Shown here piece by piece: positions 22,437 through 33,300 of a stretch of 64,000 nt of DNA (positions within the stretch are counted from its first letter, which is position 1; each line of letters starts with the position of its first letter). The stretch comes from Buxus sempervirens. Its lineage: Eukaryota; Streptophyta; Magnoliopsida; Buxales; Buxaceae. The notes beneath the pieces were generated by a model. That model searched no databases. It was given only the letters and a program-made list of their open reading frames with translations, and was not told where the DNA came from. The position numbers were made by a program, and so were the translations under genes. Where the stretch lies: assembly GCA_947561395.2 (NCBI GenBank), contig OX387188.1, positions 10,256,061 through 10,320,060 of the forward strand. The letters run 5' to 3'.

Positions 22437-23967
22437 CTTGGAAACCTTTGAATTCCAAGCAAATAATCATTTAAAAATCAAGTGAAAGGAAAATTTTAAA
22501 TAAAACATCTCCTTGAAAGCAATTTGAGTCTCTTTTTAACTCAAAAACACCTAAGGGAAAATCAAAAATATTTTAGGCATCTGAAAGCCTTGGAATTTCA
22601 GAAAATCAACTCATAGGACCCTGGAAGCCTGAAATTCCAGATTTTTTCCAAAATCTTCATAGGCCTTCTAAAGCCTGAATTTAGAAACTCATAGGACTCC
22701 TGGAAGCCTGAAATTCCAGATTTTTTCCAAAATCTTCATAGGCCTTCTAAAGCCTAAATTTAGAAACTCATAGGACCCTGGAAGCCTGAAATTCCAGATT
22801 TTTTCCAAAATCTTCATAGGCCTTCTAAAGCCTAAATTTAGAAACTCATAGGACCCTGGAAGCCTGAAATTCCAGATTTTTTCCAAAATCTTCATAGGCC
22901 TTCTAAAGCCTGAATTTAGAAACTCATAGGACTCCTGGAAGCCTGAAATTCCAGATTTTTTCCAAAATCTTCATAGGCCTTCTAAAGCCTAAATTTAGAA
23001 ACTCATAGGACCCTGGAAGCCTGAAATTCCAGAATTTTTCAAAATCTTCATAGGCCTTCTAAAGCCTGAATTTAGAAAATCATAGGCCCCTGAAAGCCTG
23101 CGTAATTTCGGGAGGTTGTGGAAGCCTTAATTCCAAAGCATAAGCCCTTGGAAGCTTGCGTAATTCCAAGTTGTGATTTGTCTAAGGACTTTTACCTTAG
23201 GCATCTCATTTTTGTGGGACGTTGGAAGCCCTAGAATATTCCAGCATTGGTGGGTCTTTTTCGTACCAACCAATTCATAAGCCCTTGGAAGCTTGCGTAA
23301 TTCCAAGTTGTGATTTGTCTAAGGGCTTTTACCTTAGGTATCTCATTTTTGTGGGATGTTGGAAGCCCTAGAATATTCCAACAAATCCTTTGCACGGTCT
23401 TTTTCATACCAACCAATTCATAGGCCTCTAGAAGCCTGAGTAATTCTAGAAACCTTCTTGGGCCGTCTATAAGCCTCTGAATTATAGACACAATCCTTTG
23501 GGCCGTCTAAAAGCCTCTGAATTTTAGACACAACCTTTTTGGGCCGTCTATAAGCCTCTGAATTATAGACACATATTTTGGGCCGTCTAAAAGCCTCTGA
23601 ATTTTAGACACTACCTTTTTGGGCCATTTGAAAGCCTCTGAATTTCAAACATCATTTCTTTTGGGCCGTCTAAAAGCCTCTGAATTTTAGACACTACCTT
23701 TTTGGGCCATTTGAAAGCCTCTGAATTTCAAACATCATTTCTTCTGGGCCGTCTAAAAGCCTCCGAATTTTAGACACCTGCATAAGCCTCTAGAAGCTTG
23801 CGTGATTCTAGAACCCACTCATAGGCCTTCTAAAGCCTGAATTTAGAAAAATCATAGGATTTCTGAAAGCCTTTAAATTGCAGAACTCATATCTTAGGCC
23901 GTCTAAAAGCCTCTAAATTTTAGACATTTCTCATTCTTTGGGACCTTTTGGAAGCCCTTAAATTCCA
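22437..23967 (+). repeat. Covarying stem-loop array, copy 2
   Basis: This is the second copy of the array at 10741-12271. The one change I noticed (23915, G to A) falls in a loop and leaves the GTCTAAAA/TTTTAGAC stem intact. Confidence 0.88.
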
Positions 23968-24247
23968 TATTTTTTGGATGGTCGTTTGTACCAACCATTT
24001 CTCTTCACAAGGTCAATTTCGACCAAAACAAAAAAAAGAAAAAGTTTAAAAATAAGAAAAAACAAAAGAAAAAAATTGTAATTCAGACTCATGTTCACCC
24101 AAACATGCATACATGCATTCTTGAAAGTGTGTGAGTTTAACTTGAAATGTGCACTAATTGTGTTTCTTTTCTTTTCTTTCAAAAGGTTTTCGGCTCCTAC
24201 CTGCAACCATTGCTCCCAGGCGCTCTCAGAGACTAAGATCTGCCACC

Positions 24248-26200
24248 ATGAACCCTATTGAAGAACAATCAACCGTGTCCGCTGAAGCCTTTGCTCAGTT
24301 ACAAGAGCAAGTGGCAGGGATGACCAAACTACTGGAAAACTGGCTGTCTAATCAAGCAGCCCAAGCCCAGATGCAGGCGCAAACCCAAGCCCAGGCTCCG
24401 GCTCAGGTTCACCAAGCCTCATCATCCCACAATGAACCTCCACCCCAGGCCAACATTCCGCCACCAGTTCAACCTATCCCCGAACTTCAGCCTGAATTCC
24501 ACCAACCTATCCCAGAGCCCATATTGATTAGGGAGGAGTCAAGGGAATATGAGAAGGAGAAGGAGAAGGAGCGATTGAGGGTGGAAATGGAGAAGAAATT
24601 TCTCGATAGGCTGGAATCAATACAGGAAGAGCTGAGAGAAGTCAAGGGGGTCAACACATTTGGGGGCACTAACTTTGAAGATCTGTGCATGTATTCGGAT
24701 GTATGCCTCCCGCCCAAATTCAAGTGCCCGGACTTCGAGAAGTATGATGGCACTGGGTGCCCGCTGAGTCATTTGAAACTATATTGTGGGGCATTATGCC
24801 AATTTGGGAAGGATGATGGAATCCTAGTCCAACTGTTTCAGAGGAGTCTGACGGGGTCTGCTTTAAGGTGGTTCTCCACTGTGGATCACTCAAGGATTAA
24901 GAAATGGAAAGACTTAGCTGATGCATTCCTGGCACAATACCGGTTTAATTCAGAGATTATTCCTGACCGGTATGATATGATGAGGATGGTGAAAAGAAAT
25001 GATGAAACCATTCGAGAGTATGCGAAAAGGTGGAGAGAATCAGCTGCACAAGTGAGGCCACCCATGGGGGAACAAGAAATGATCTCCACTTTTATCACTA
25101 CATTGGGGCAGCCTTACTACAATCATTTGGTGGGCCAGACCACCACCAGTTTCGCTGCTTTAGTGCAAGTGGCAAACAGGATAGAAGATGGGATCAAGGC
25201 TGGAAGAATAATTGATTACTCGGCAACGATGAATCAGCAAGCTTCCACCACTTTTTCTGCACATAAAAAGGAGAATGGTAATGGAAGAAAGAAGAATGAG
25301 GAAAGGAGAGAAACAGAAGTTAATATGGTGCAGCCACCTAGACAACCTTTTCAAATCAATGTCAAGTCCCCCATTCTTGCCAAACCCATTCATCCAGCTC
25401 CCTTACCTCCCATTCAAATAAATGTACCTTCAGTACAGCCTGTCAATGAGGAAATGGAAGTAAGGAAGAGAAGGGAGTTTTCAAAACTTCCCATGAAACC
25501 ATCTGAACTCTTACCTACTTTACTTCAGGAGGGGTATGTGACGTTGAAACAGCCAAATCCTCATACTAGTAAAGGCAAGAACTATGATGCATCGGTGACA
25601 TGTGACTTTCACATGGGAACTCCAGGCCATACTACAGATCGTTGTTTGGCTTTAAAGCATGCAATTCAGGATTTGCTGGATAACAATTCTTTATCTTTTA
25701 ATTCAACCACACTAGCTCCTCACCCGAATGGCAATAATGTGGCAAGCACATCGAATACAGTTGGAGTCATTTCAGTTGAAAGTAGATACTTTGACCCTTC
25801 TCAACTTATTGCTCCTATAGGGTCAACTGTCTGGGTTTATTTTGAAAGGGAAGAAGAACAAGAAGTCAACATAGAAAATGGGGCAGAGTCAATTGAGAAA
25901 GAAGGATGGCAGAGAAAGAATGGGGGTGTTTTCAAAGAAAAAAATGAGGCAAAGGTTGAATTCATTTTGCCGCACATTGATTGGGCAGTTGTTCAAGTTC
26001 CAGATCAAGTAACACCATTCCTTCCAAGGGCTGAGCATGATGCCCTAAATATGAAGACAATTGCTGAACAAAGAAAGGAATTCTTGCCTCACTCAGCAGA
26101 AGGTGAAAATTTTTGCGAAATTGGGGAAAAATCAACTTTTGCCTTTGAGAACAGGGGCAATTCTCGAATTCCCACGTTCTCTGAAAAGAAAACCCCATAA
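24248..26200 (+). CDS. gag: Gag polyprotein of the gag-only element (copy 2)
   Basis: This is a second intact 650-residue gag, with the same GCCACCATGA start context and the same domain order as the copy at 12552: Pro/Gln-rich N-terminus, charged helix, gag core, CX2HX5HX4C knuckle. A C to G change near 25726 is silent. Both copies being open says that the array is recent or that gag is kept functional. The near-identity of flanking non-coding DNA favours recency. No pol follows. Confidence 0.92.
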   Translation: MNPIEEQSTVSAEAFAQLQEQVAGMTKLLENWLSNQAAQAQMQAQTQAQAPAQVHQASSSHNEPPPQANIPPPVQPIPELQPEFHQPIPEPILIREESREYEKEKEKERLRVEMEKKFLDRLESIQEELREVKGVNTFGGTNFEDLCMYSDVCLPPKFKCPDFEKYDGTGCPLSHLKLYCGALCQFGKDDGILVQLFQRSLTGSALRWFSTVDHSRIKKWKDLADAFLAQYRFNSEIIPDRYDMMRMVKRNDETIREYAKRWRESAAQVRPPMGEQEMISTFITTLGQPYYNHLVGQTTTSFAALVQVANRIEDGIKAGRIIDYSATMNQQASTTFSAHKKENGNGRKKNEERRETEVNMVQPPRQPFQINVKSPILAKPIHPAPLPPIQINVPSVQPVNEEMEVRKRREFSKLPMKPSELLPTLLQEGYVTLKQPNPHTSKGKNYDASVTCDFHMGTPGHTTDRCLALKHAIQDLLDNNSLSFNSTTLAPHPNGNNVASTSNTVGVISVESRYFDPSQLIAPIGSTVWVYFEREEEQEVNIENGAESIEKEGWQRKNGGVFKEKNEAKVEFILPHIDWAVVQVPDQVTPFLPRAEHDALNMKTIAEQRKEFLPHSAEGENFCEIGEKSTFAFENRGNSRIPTFSEKKTP

Positions 26201-28964
26201 AAAGAATGCACATTTCCTGAAGATCCTAAGGAGCCTTGTTCTCAGGAAGTTATTTCAATAAAGGCTCTTGAAAAAAAAAAAAAAAGAAGATTTTTCCCTT
26301 AAACATTTTTTTAGAAGTAAAAAAAAAAAAAAAAGTTTTCAATAGTGTCCTTTTTACTTATGAGTCATATCTCCTATTAAATTTCATGAAGTTGAATATA
26401 ACTTCGACATTGGGCTCAATTTCGAGACCAAAATCGAAGAAAACGACACTCTAAATGAAAATTCAAATCTTTTTAAGTGTCATGAGAAGAATATTTTGCA
26501 AAATTTTGAAATGACCAATCTTATGGACTTTGGAATCAGAGATGACCCGTAGTTTTCACTTGAAAGCAGCAAGTACGGAAATTTATTCAGAGAGGATTGC
26601 ATCATTTGCTCGTCAAGGAGAAGCCAATGGAGAAGAAACCAAAGGAAGAGATCTTTGCATCTGAAGATGACTCCTAGCTTGCATTCTGCATTGAAAAATA
26701 TGAAAAGATTTGGTTCCTTGGTTGAGACAGGAATTGCGATTTTGCTACAAAATCTAATGAAAAGGAGGCGTGATTCAAGAGGCTAATCCAGTGAGAAGGA
26801 TGTTTTATGGTTATCTTGACAGGTGGTGCTGATTGAAAAAAAAAACAACAAAAAAAAAAAAGAGAGAAATGGAAAAATCTTGAGCCAGTCATGTAATGCA
26901 ACTCTACTAGGTCTGAAAATTCAAATTTTTCTTAAAATGATAAGAGGCCTTTCTTTCTTTATCCCTGAAATCTTTGAAATCCCTAGTTAGACCCTTTGAG
27001 CTTTATAAATTTTTCCAAATAACCTAAACTGGGAATTGTAACCCCACACTGGGGCAAATTTATTAAGGCATAAAAGAAGAAGAATGAAAGGACAAATTAA
27101 AAAAAAAAAAAAAAAGAAGGGGGCACTATTGAATTTCAAAATGGATTTTGAAGATGTTTTCAGAAAAGGGGGCAAAGAAATGAAAAAAGAAAAAAGAGAA
27201 GAAGAAGAAAGATGAAAAAAAAAAGAAAAGAAAAAGATCATCAAATGCCATGGGATATTTGGAGAATGTCTTCCAAAAGGGGCAATAAAAATTGCAAAGA
27301 GAAAGAATGAGAAAAGAAGTTCAATACCGGGGTGAAAGTTCTAAAGGAAGAAGAACTTCAATACTGGAGGCAACTTTTGTATTCCAAGGAAAAAATGCCA
27401 TAAGAATTACAATCTCAGTTAACCCATTTGATCATATGGTATTTGAACCTTTTACCCATTTTCTTCTTAAACAAAAACCAAGCCTACATTTCGTCCCGTT
27501 CATAAGTCCTCTTTGATTAAGAAATTTTGAATTAAGGCAAGTATGACTACATTAGCTTCTGGTAATGAAGGATTAAAAAGAAAAAGAAAAAAAATGGAGA
27601 AAATGTAGTGAAAACCCGGAAGGGCACTACATGGTAGATAATCAACCATCTACAAGGAGAAAACCAATGGTGTCATATGAGAGAAGAAGTCCATGATTGT
27701 CATGAAATATGAGGGAGTTTTCATATCATGGATGCAAGAAATAACTTTTTCAAGTTGAAGGTCTTTACAAACTGGGGCAAAATAGTCAAATTGAAAGAGC
27801 TACCATATCTGGAGCATCAATTGACAAGCCGATGGTCATGGGAATGATTCTAAAGGTTCCGAAGGTTTATTTTGGTCTTTCTTCATTTTCTGAAATAATC
27901 TTCTCATTATTCAACTTGATTTTAATTCTTTTGGACTATATGCTAATAAGTGATTGGATCAGTTTTTTAAAAACAAAAGAAAAAACAAAAAAGCAAAAAT
28001 TATATTATGGCCTATGATGAGCATCTATGTCTTTTCATAAAACATTGGTTTTACAAGCATTAGAGAATTCTGAGGCCACTAGTATAAAACTTATTTTTTA
28101 TATGCACTTTTGCATTCTTTTATAAGGATTTCTTTTTATAAAGGCAAAAAAAAAAAAGAAAAAAAAGAAAAAAAAAAAAGGAGAGAAAAATCCATCTCTG
28201 CTGTGAGGTAAGTGCATTTCCAAAGCATCAATGCTGGGGCATTCTCAATTTCCTTTGCTTCTGAATCCTCAATGAAAGGAATCGTATCCTCCTAAAGATT
28301 GGGCAATGCCTCCAAACAAGAGCCCTTATCTTTCAATCATGAAGATGGCATTCAGTTTGGTAGTAAAAAGGCATGAAAGAGAGAACATGGGCAGTAAGGG
28401 TATGAGGTTAGATCAACAGATCATGATTCTCAAATCCAGCAATCAAGAAAAGAGCATACACTTGGGCAGTTAAAAAGCATCAAGGCAGGTTATGGGTAGC
28501 AAAGGCACATACACCATTATTGAGAGAGCAAAAAGATGGAAAAGCAAAAGCAAATTGCAGAATATTCAAGCACAGGTTTGGGCAGCACATGGCACCCAGG
28601 TAAATCAATAAAAATCAAATCATGGAAAATTCAATGAAATATTTCCTTCCTTATTTTTGAGCTGAAAAGTGAAAAACATCAAAAGCAATTGAGTTTGCAG
28701 AGGCCAATTTTAACTCCACCTTCTTTTAAAATTTGCTTGTCTCAGATTTCTTTTCATAGCCACGAGAGCTCCGAGAAATCTGAGATAAGGGAGAGACGCC
28801 ACCCCATCAGACTTCTAGCAGGGGTTTCATTGGCTATCTTCAAAATCATGTTTTTTTATCACTCATTTGTTTGACCAAAGCAAGTTCAACTGATGAGATG
28901 TCTTTCAAACGTGCAATTCTGAGTTGTGTCTATTCTTTGCTGTTCATTGTGTTACAACTCCAGC
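26201..28964 (+). other. 3' non-coding part, copy 2
   Basis: This matches 14505-17276. It is 8 bp shorter, because the poly(A) tract at about 26320-26333 is shorter than its partner at 14623-14646. No pol domain is seen. Confidence 0.7.
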
Positions 28965-28977
28965 AAAGAGGGGCAGT
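28965..28977 (+). other. Polypurine tract before LTR 3
   Basis: AAAGAGGGGCAGT abuts the TG of LTR 3, as at 17277-17289. Confidence 0.75.
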
Positions 28978-31865
28978 TGTAGACACCGAAAAATTGCACG
29001 ATTTTTGATAAATCTTGAAGGAGAGAAATATTTTATCGAATTTTCAATTCTTAGCATTGGGTTTAAGATCCTTAACCCATTTGAATCCAAAGCCGCAAAG
29101 GAAAAGGCCCGAATTCAATCTTTTATGCAAAGTCAAACTTTTTCGGGTTGAATTTTGTTGACTTTTGACCCCAGAAAATGAAATATTTTTTAAAAGCAAG
29201 ATTTGAAGATAAATTTTCCCGGTAATCAGGTTTTTAGCAATGTTATTGCATAAATGAATTTTTTGAGATTTTTAATCTTGACGAATACCTTGGTATTAAC
29301 ATGTTGAATCTTTTTACCGGACCTGAAAAATCGGAATTTAGCCTGGAACTGGAAAGTTGACTTTTTATTCACTTGGAATTTGGGTCTGGAAATATTTTTA
29401 ATGGATTCAAATGGGGGGGTGTTTGCTTATTTACATGTAATATCTTAAGTAAATGGAGATTAAAAAATACGAGGACATTTACTTAAACGATATTACATGT
29501 AAATAAGCCTGGCCTGTGCAGCTAAGGCTCAAAACCAACCAAAAGTGTGCTGACCGTGGTATATGTGCGGTTTTTGAGAATTTGGTCTGAACCGCACTGC
29601 ATGTACGGTTGCAACCGCATACACAGCACGGTTGATGTTCATGCTTGTTGCGTGAGCTGCCACGTGGCTTCCAGAAGCTTCGGCCGTTGAGACACGTCGA
29701 CAGCAATCATAGCGAGCGTAACTGAATTGAACCGTCCTGTATGTGCGGTTGAGATGAATTTGCATAGAAACCGCACATATAGGACGGTTCTGTAGAAACC
29801 GCACTGAGTATACGGTTTTGGCTGTTTCGTGCATTTGCGAAAAGGCTCGATCTCTGAGCCTTATTTACGCACATTACCTCTCTCTCAGGGACTTGAATTC
29901 CCTATTTCACCCTCCGAAACTTGCTGAATTACTCCAATTCAAGCCTTGGAGGAGAATTAGAATAATCTAGAAGGCTTTTTTGGCCTACCCTTGGGACTCT
30001 TCTACCCTTGGCTTGGCCTATAAATAGAAGGGTCCTCCTCTTGCAAATGGCTGAGAATTTGAAGCTTGGAGGCTCTGGAAGAAGAGGGAAAACTCTGCTG
30101 GATTGCTACCTCAAGTGTTCAAGCTACCAAAGGTAAAGCTCCATTTGATTTTCTTGTTTCCTCTTTACATTTAACTCTCCACTTCTACCTTTCTGTAGTG
30201 TAAAGCCAGTGTGTGATTGTTTGCAAGCCCCAAACCTCTTCCAAAGTACCTGGGAATCCTCTCTAGCCGTAAAACGTGAAGAGAGAGCCTTGGGAAAAGG
30301 AAGGTGGAATGGATCCTTTAGGCTTAGAACCTACATGTGATGAAGAGCATGTTTATTGGTTATTTTGAACCTATGGTTGCTTCTATGATCTGTTTTTGTA
30401 TTTACCTATGGAGAAGATGCACGAATCCATGCTCTCAATAGCAATGGATTCCAACCTTCTCCTAGAAATGTGATTTTCCACACCTCTTCACACACTTTTC
30501 ACTATTTTCATCAAATAGGCTAGATCTTGGATTCTCCATGCTCAATATGGAAAATCTGAGATCTCTGGCCTTAGAATGAATTTCTAGGACTTCATGAGTT
30601 GTTTTTCATGATTTCAAGTTATTTTGGTCGAATCCACTTGCACACATGCACTGGTTTCACACTTTTACTCAAGGTTTTTCAAAACAGGGCAGCATCTGTA
30701 CCATGTCTTAGAATGCTCATAACTTCGTCCTCCGGATGAATTTTTGAGTGATTCCAAAGACATGTGATAGATGGATATGCCTAGTTTATATCTGGAAATT
30801 TTCACTCACTTTCATGTAGCCAATTTTTGACACCATCTGTTCAAAGTTTGTAAGTCAGTTCAGCCCAGATTGCTGAACTTGCCGCTTTGATGGTGCACCG
30901 TTTGCTCAGTTTTAATCCGTTTTGTGTGATTCTAATTTCTGAGTTTTCCTTGAGAAGTCTATTTTCATTTCCAATTGGTTTCAGCAGATTTTGATCTGTT
31001 TTGTGCCTTGGGTGTTCAATTGACTCAGAGATGCTCGCTGGCATAGTCCAGAGCTAATCTGTGGTCTTCTAGGCCTGTTCAAGAGAGCACACAAGTCACA
31101 TCCGGATTGAGTTTGGTGTGAGATTTATCTCTTTGGAAAGGTGGCACAACATACTTCCCCCATACCAATTTTCATGAATTTTTATTGAGCCAAACTCCAC
31201 GAATAGGACTTTGAAAATGCCTACTCATCACTTTTTCTGAGTTATAAACAGCAAATTTCATATGTGGATTTCTCTCTCATTTTAAGTCGGATTGAGCTGA
31301 ATTTTTTACCGCATACTCTATTATATACTAGTTTTCAAATGGCTTTGGTTTCATTGGATTTGGATTTAAATTGAGTGAGTTATGGTTAATCGAAGCTTTC
31401 AAGTTCTCATAATCTGATTTTTCCAGATTTGCCTTGAATTGGTTTTGCTTCAATTTTCACCTTGATTTTTATTCACTCATGAGGTTCTAAGAGGTGATAT
31501 ATCCATGAAGAGAGTCTAAACTCATTGGACTACTCATGTGGAATAATCACGCACATTTTGCTTATTTTAATCAATCCTTGTCCTTTTTTTTTATTAGCAA
31601 ACAATCCTTAGCATAAGCAAGCATGTGGCAACCGTCTTAGACGGATGAGTGGGGGTGCCTAACACCTTCCCCCGCTCATAAATAATTCCCCTTACCCAAT
31701 CTCTGGATTTTTCCATATATTAGAGCTACTTTGGCTCTATTTGGCTTTTATGAACCCTTTGGTATCCATTCACACCCTTAAGATGGATGGTGGCGACTCT
31801 TATTTTTATCGATCCCCGCGTGACGATATCGGAAGTCATCCGAGATGACGAATCCATGTCTCACA
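28978..31865 (+). repeat. LTR 3 of the gag-only array
   Basis: This 2888-bp LTR ends TCTCACA and is followed at once by CCAGC (31866-31870), the right target duplication, and then by Tekay protease sequence. No primer site follows it, as expected for a terminal 3' LTR. Confidence 0.95.
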
Positions 31866-31870
31866 CCAGC

Positions 31871-32140
31871 TCAATCAAATCCCCAGGTAACTCTACTCGA
31901 CCCATCCTAATCATACAGTCTCTATATACAATTTGGACCCTAGTGGTCTCTCCCAAAGGTGTGTGCACAGATAAAGAAGAATCCAAAGCAATAGGCAATA
32001 ATCCAATAAGATGTGCACATGCAGGTGTAATAAACGATCTAGATGCTCCAGAGTCAAATAAATATATAGCAGATCTACCACAAATAAATAGTATACCTCC
32101 AACAAGCTCTAGTGCTCCAAACTCTTCCTCTTAAGCCTCT
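31871..32140 (-). pseudogene. N-terminal piece of the Tekay protease
   Basis: On the minus strand this reads GGILFICGRSAIYLFDSGAS. The DSGAS is the active-site motif of a retropepsin-type aspartic protease. Downstream residues run to the insertion point at 31870/5593. The gag-only array split the domain between the active site and the ILG-DWL block found at 5485-5593. Frames here that read through the junction into LTR 3 are artefacts. Confidence 0.85.
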
Positions 32141-32164
32141 ACTACATTCACTCTGACTGCCTTG

Positions 32165-33156
32165 GGTGCTACACATCTAAAGCAACACATGGCCCTGGGA
32201 CATGGAACCTCTCACACTGCTAGCATCTAGGTGGTCCAGGTCTGTAAGTCTACCCACCACTGGGTCTACTACTCTTACCCTCAGTCTTTGGTTTCTTAAG
32301 TGCTTGAGCTAACTGCCTCTGTGGAAACCTGAGTCTACCTTGATCCGGTCTCTTCTCGTCAATCAGGTGCTCTGCTCTCTCAGCTCGGCAAACTAACTCT
32401 GAATAACTGGGGCACTCAATCACTGATACTCGGTCTTTAATCTCAAACCTCAGTCCCCTCTCAAAGTGTTCCTGCCTATCTGTCTCACAAGTAACCATAT
32501 GCGGGGCAAATCGGGCCAGCTCGTCAAAACAGGCCTCGTATTGTAATACCATCTGTCCTCCCTGAGTGATATACATGAACTCCCTCGCCTTCTGACAGTG
32601 GAACTCAGCAGTGAAATAGCGATCAAAGAACATCTCCTTGAATCTCCCCCATGATGTCTGCTCATTAGGCTCAGTCCTCCTCTTCATAGAACGCCACCAA
32701 TGAACGGCCTCTCCCTCAAACATGAAAGTGGTTAGTCTAACCTGACGGTCCTCAGGGCACTCCATACTGTCAAGTATCCACTCCATCCTAAGCATCCATC
32801 GCTCAGCCTCCATAGGGTCTGCTTAACCTCCAAAAGAAGGGGATCCCATCTTACAGAACCTCTCTAGCTCCCCGTGCACCATTGTCATCAACGTGTTCTC
32901 TCCTCGGGGCGATCTCATCCCCTCGGTTCCTCTCCAATCTGCCAATTAAATCGGTAACAGCCCCAATAGCTTTCCAAATGTCATCATGTGGGGCGGGGGC
33001 AACAGCAGGTGGTGGAGGTGGAATAGGTTGCTCCACATACTGCTCTGCTTGTGGGACCACAAATGGCTCTGGTTCCCCAGCTGGCATCATCCTAGGAATG
33101 GATGTTGCTCTACCTCTGCCTCTTGATCTAGTGTTCATGGTGAAAATCAACTGCAA
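32165..33156 (-). pseudogene. Tekay gag, broken
   Basis: An N-terminal frame (33156-32851; methionines at 33156 and 33138) carries a basic start (NTRSRGRGRATS) and a Pro-rich stretch. A second frame (32813-32250) carries the retrotransposon gag core: ERWMLRMEWILDSMECPEDR, HWWRSMKRR and WGRFKEMFFDRYF. A frame change with a TAA near 32822-32830 separates them. Further downstream a CCHC-like knuckle is degenerate, with a stop inside. The gene cannot give a full Gag. Confidence 0.88.
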
Positions 33157-33284
33157 AAGACAAACATTTAATTAGGCAAAAATGACCTCTTATCCTAGAA
33201 AATCAATTAAGGTACTATCTATCGTATCACACATCCCCAATTCCTTGCCTAATGGTTGTCTACCCAGGATTAGGATCCTATTTT

Positions 33285-33296
33285 TCTTTGATACCA
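33285..33296 (-). other. Primer binding site, initiator tRNA-Met-like
   Basis: On the minus strand TGGTATCAAAGA begins a few bases after the CA end of the 5' LTR. It matches the usual TGGTATCAGAGC primer site with few changes. This fixes the minus orientation and the LTR border at 33301. Confidence 0.85.
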
Positions 33297-33300
33297 TCTT

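Larger units (their letters stand above)
5594..31865 (+). mobile_element. Tandem gag-only Tat/Ogre-like retrotransposon
   Basis: Three direct LTRs (5594, 17290 and 28978, each 2888 bp) enclose two internal regions. The spacing between LTR starts is 11,696 and 11,688 bp, and the 8-bp difference is a poly(A) tract. Each unit has an Arg-tRNA-like primer site, a long leader, a single gag ORF and a purine-rich tract before the next LTR. No protease, RT, RNase H or integrase is recognisable in either unit. That matches the TR-GAG class of non-autonomous elements and implies mobilisation by a Tat/Ogre partner. A single pair of CCAGC duplications flanks the whole array, so the tandem form probably arose by unequal recombination between LTRs. 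Confidence 0.9.

Noticed and set aside
5594..31865. Assembly artefact as the cause of the tandem copies
   Set aside because: Not fully excluded. However, the copies differ at several bases and in poly(A) length, and both outer borders carry the same target duplication, so a real tandem is more likely.
31787..32134. A 115-codon plus-strand ORF
   Set aside because: It fuses the last bases of LTR 3 with antisense Tekay protease across the CCAGC junction.
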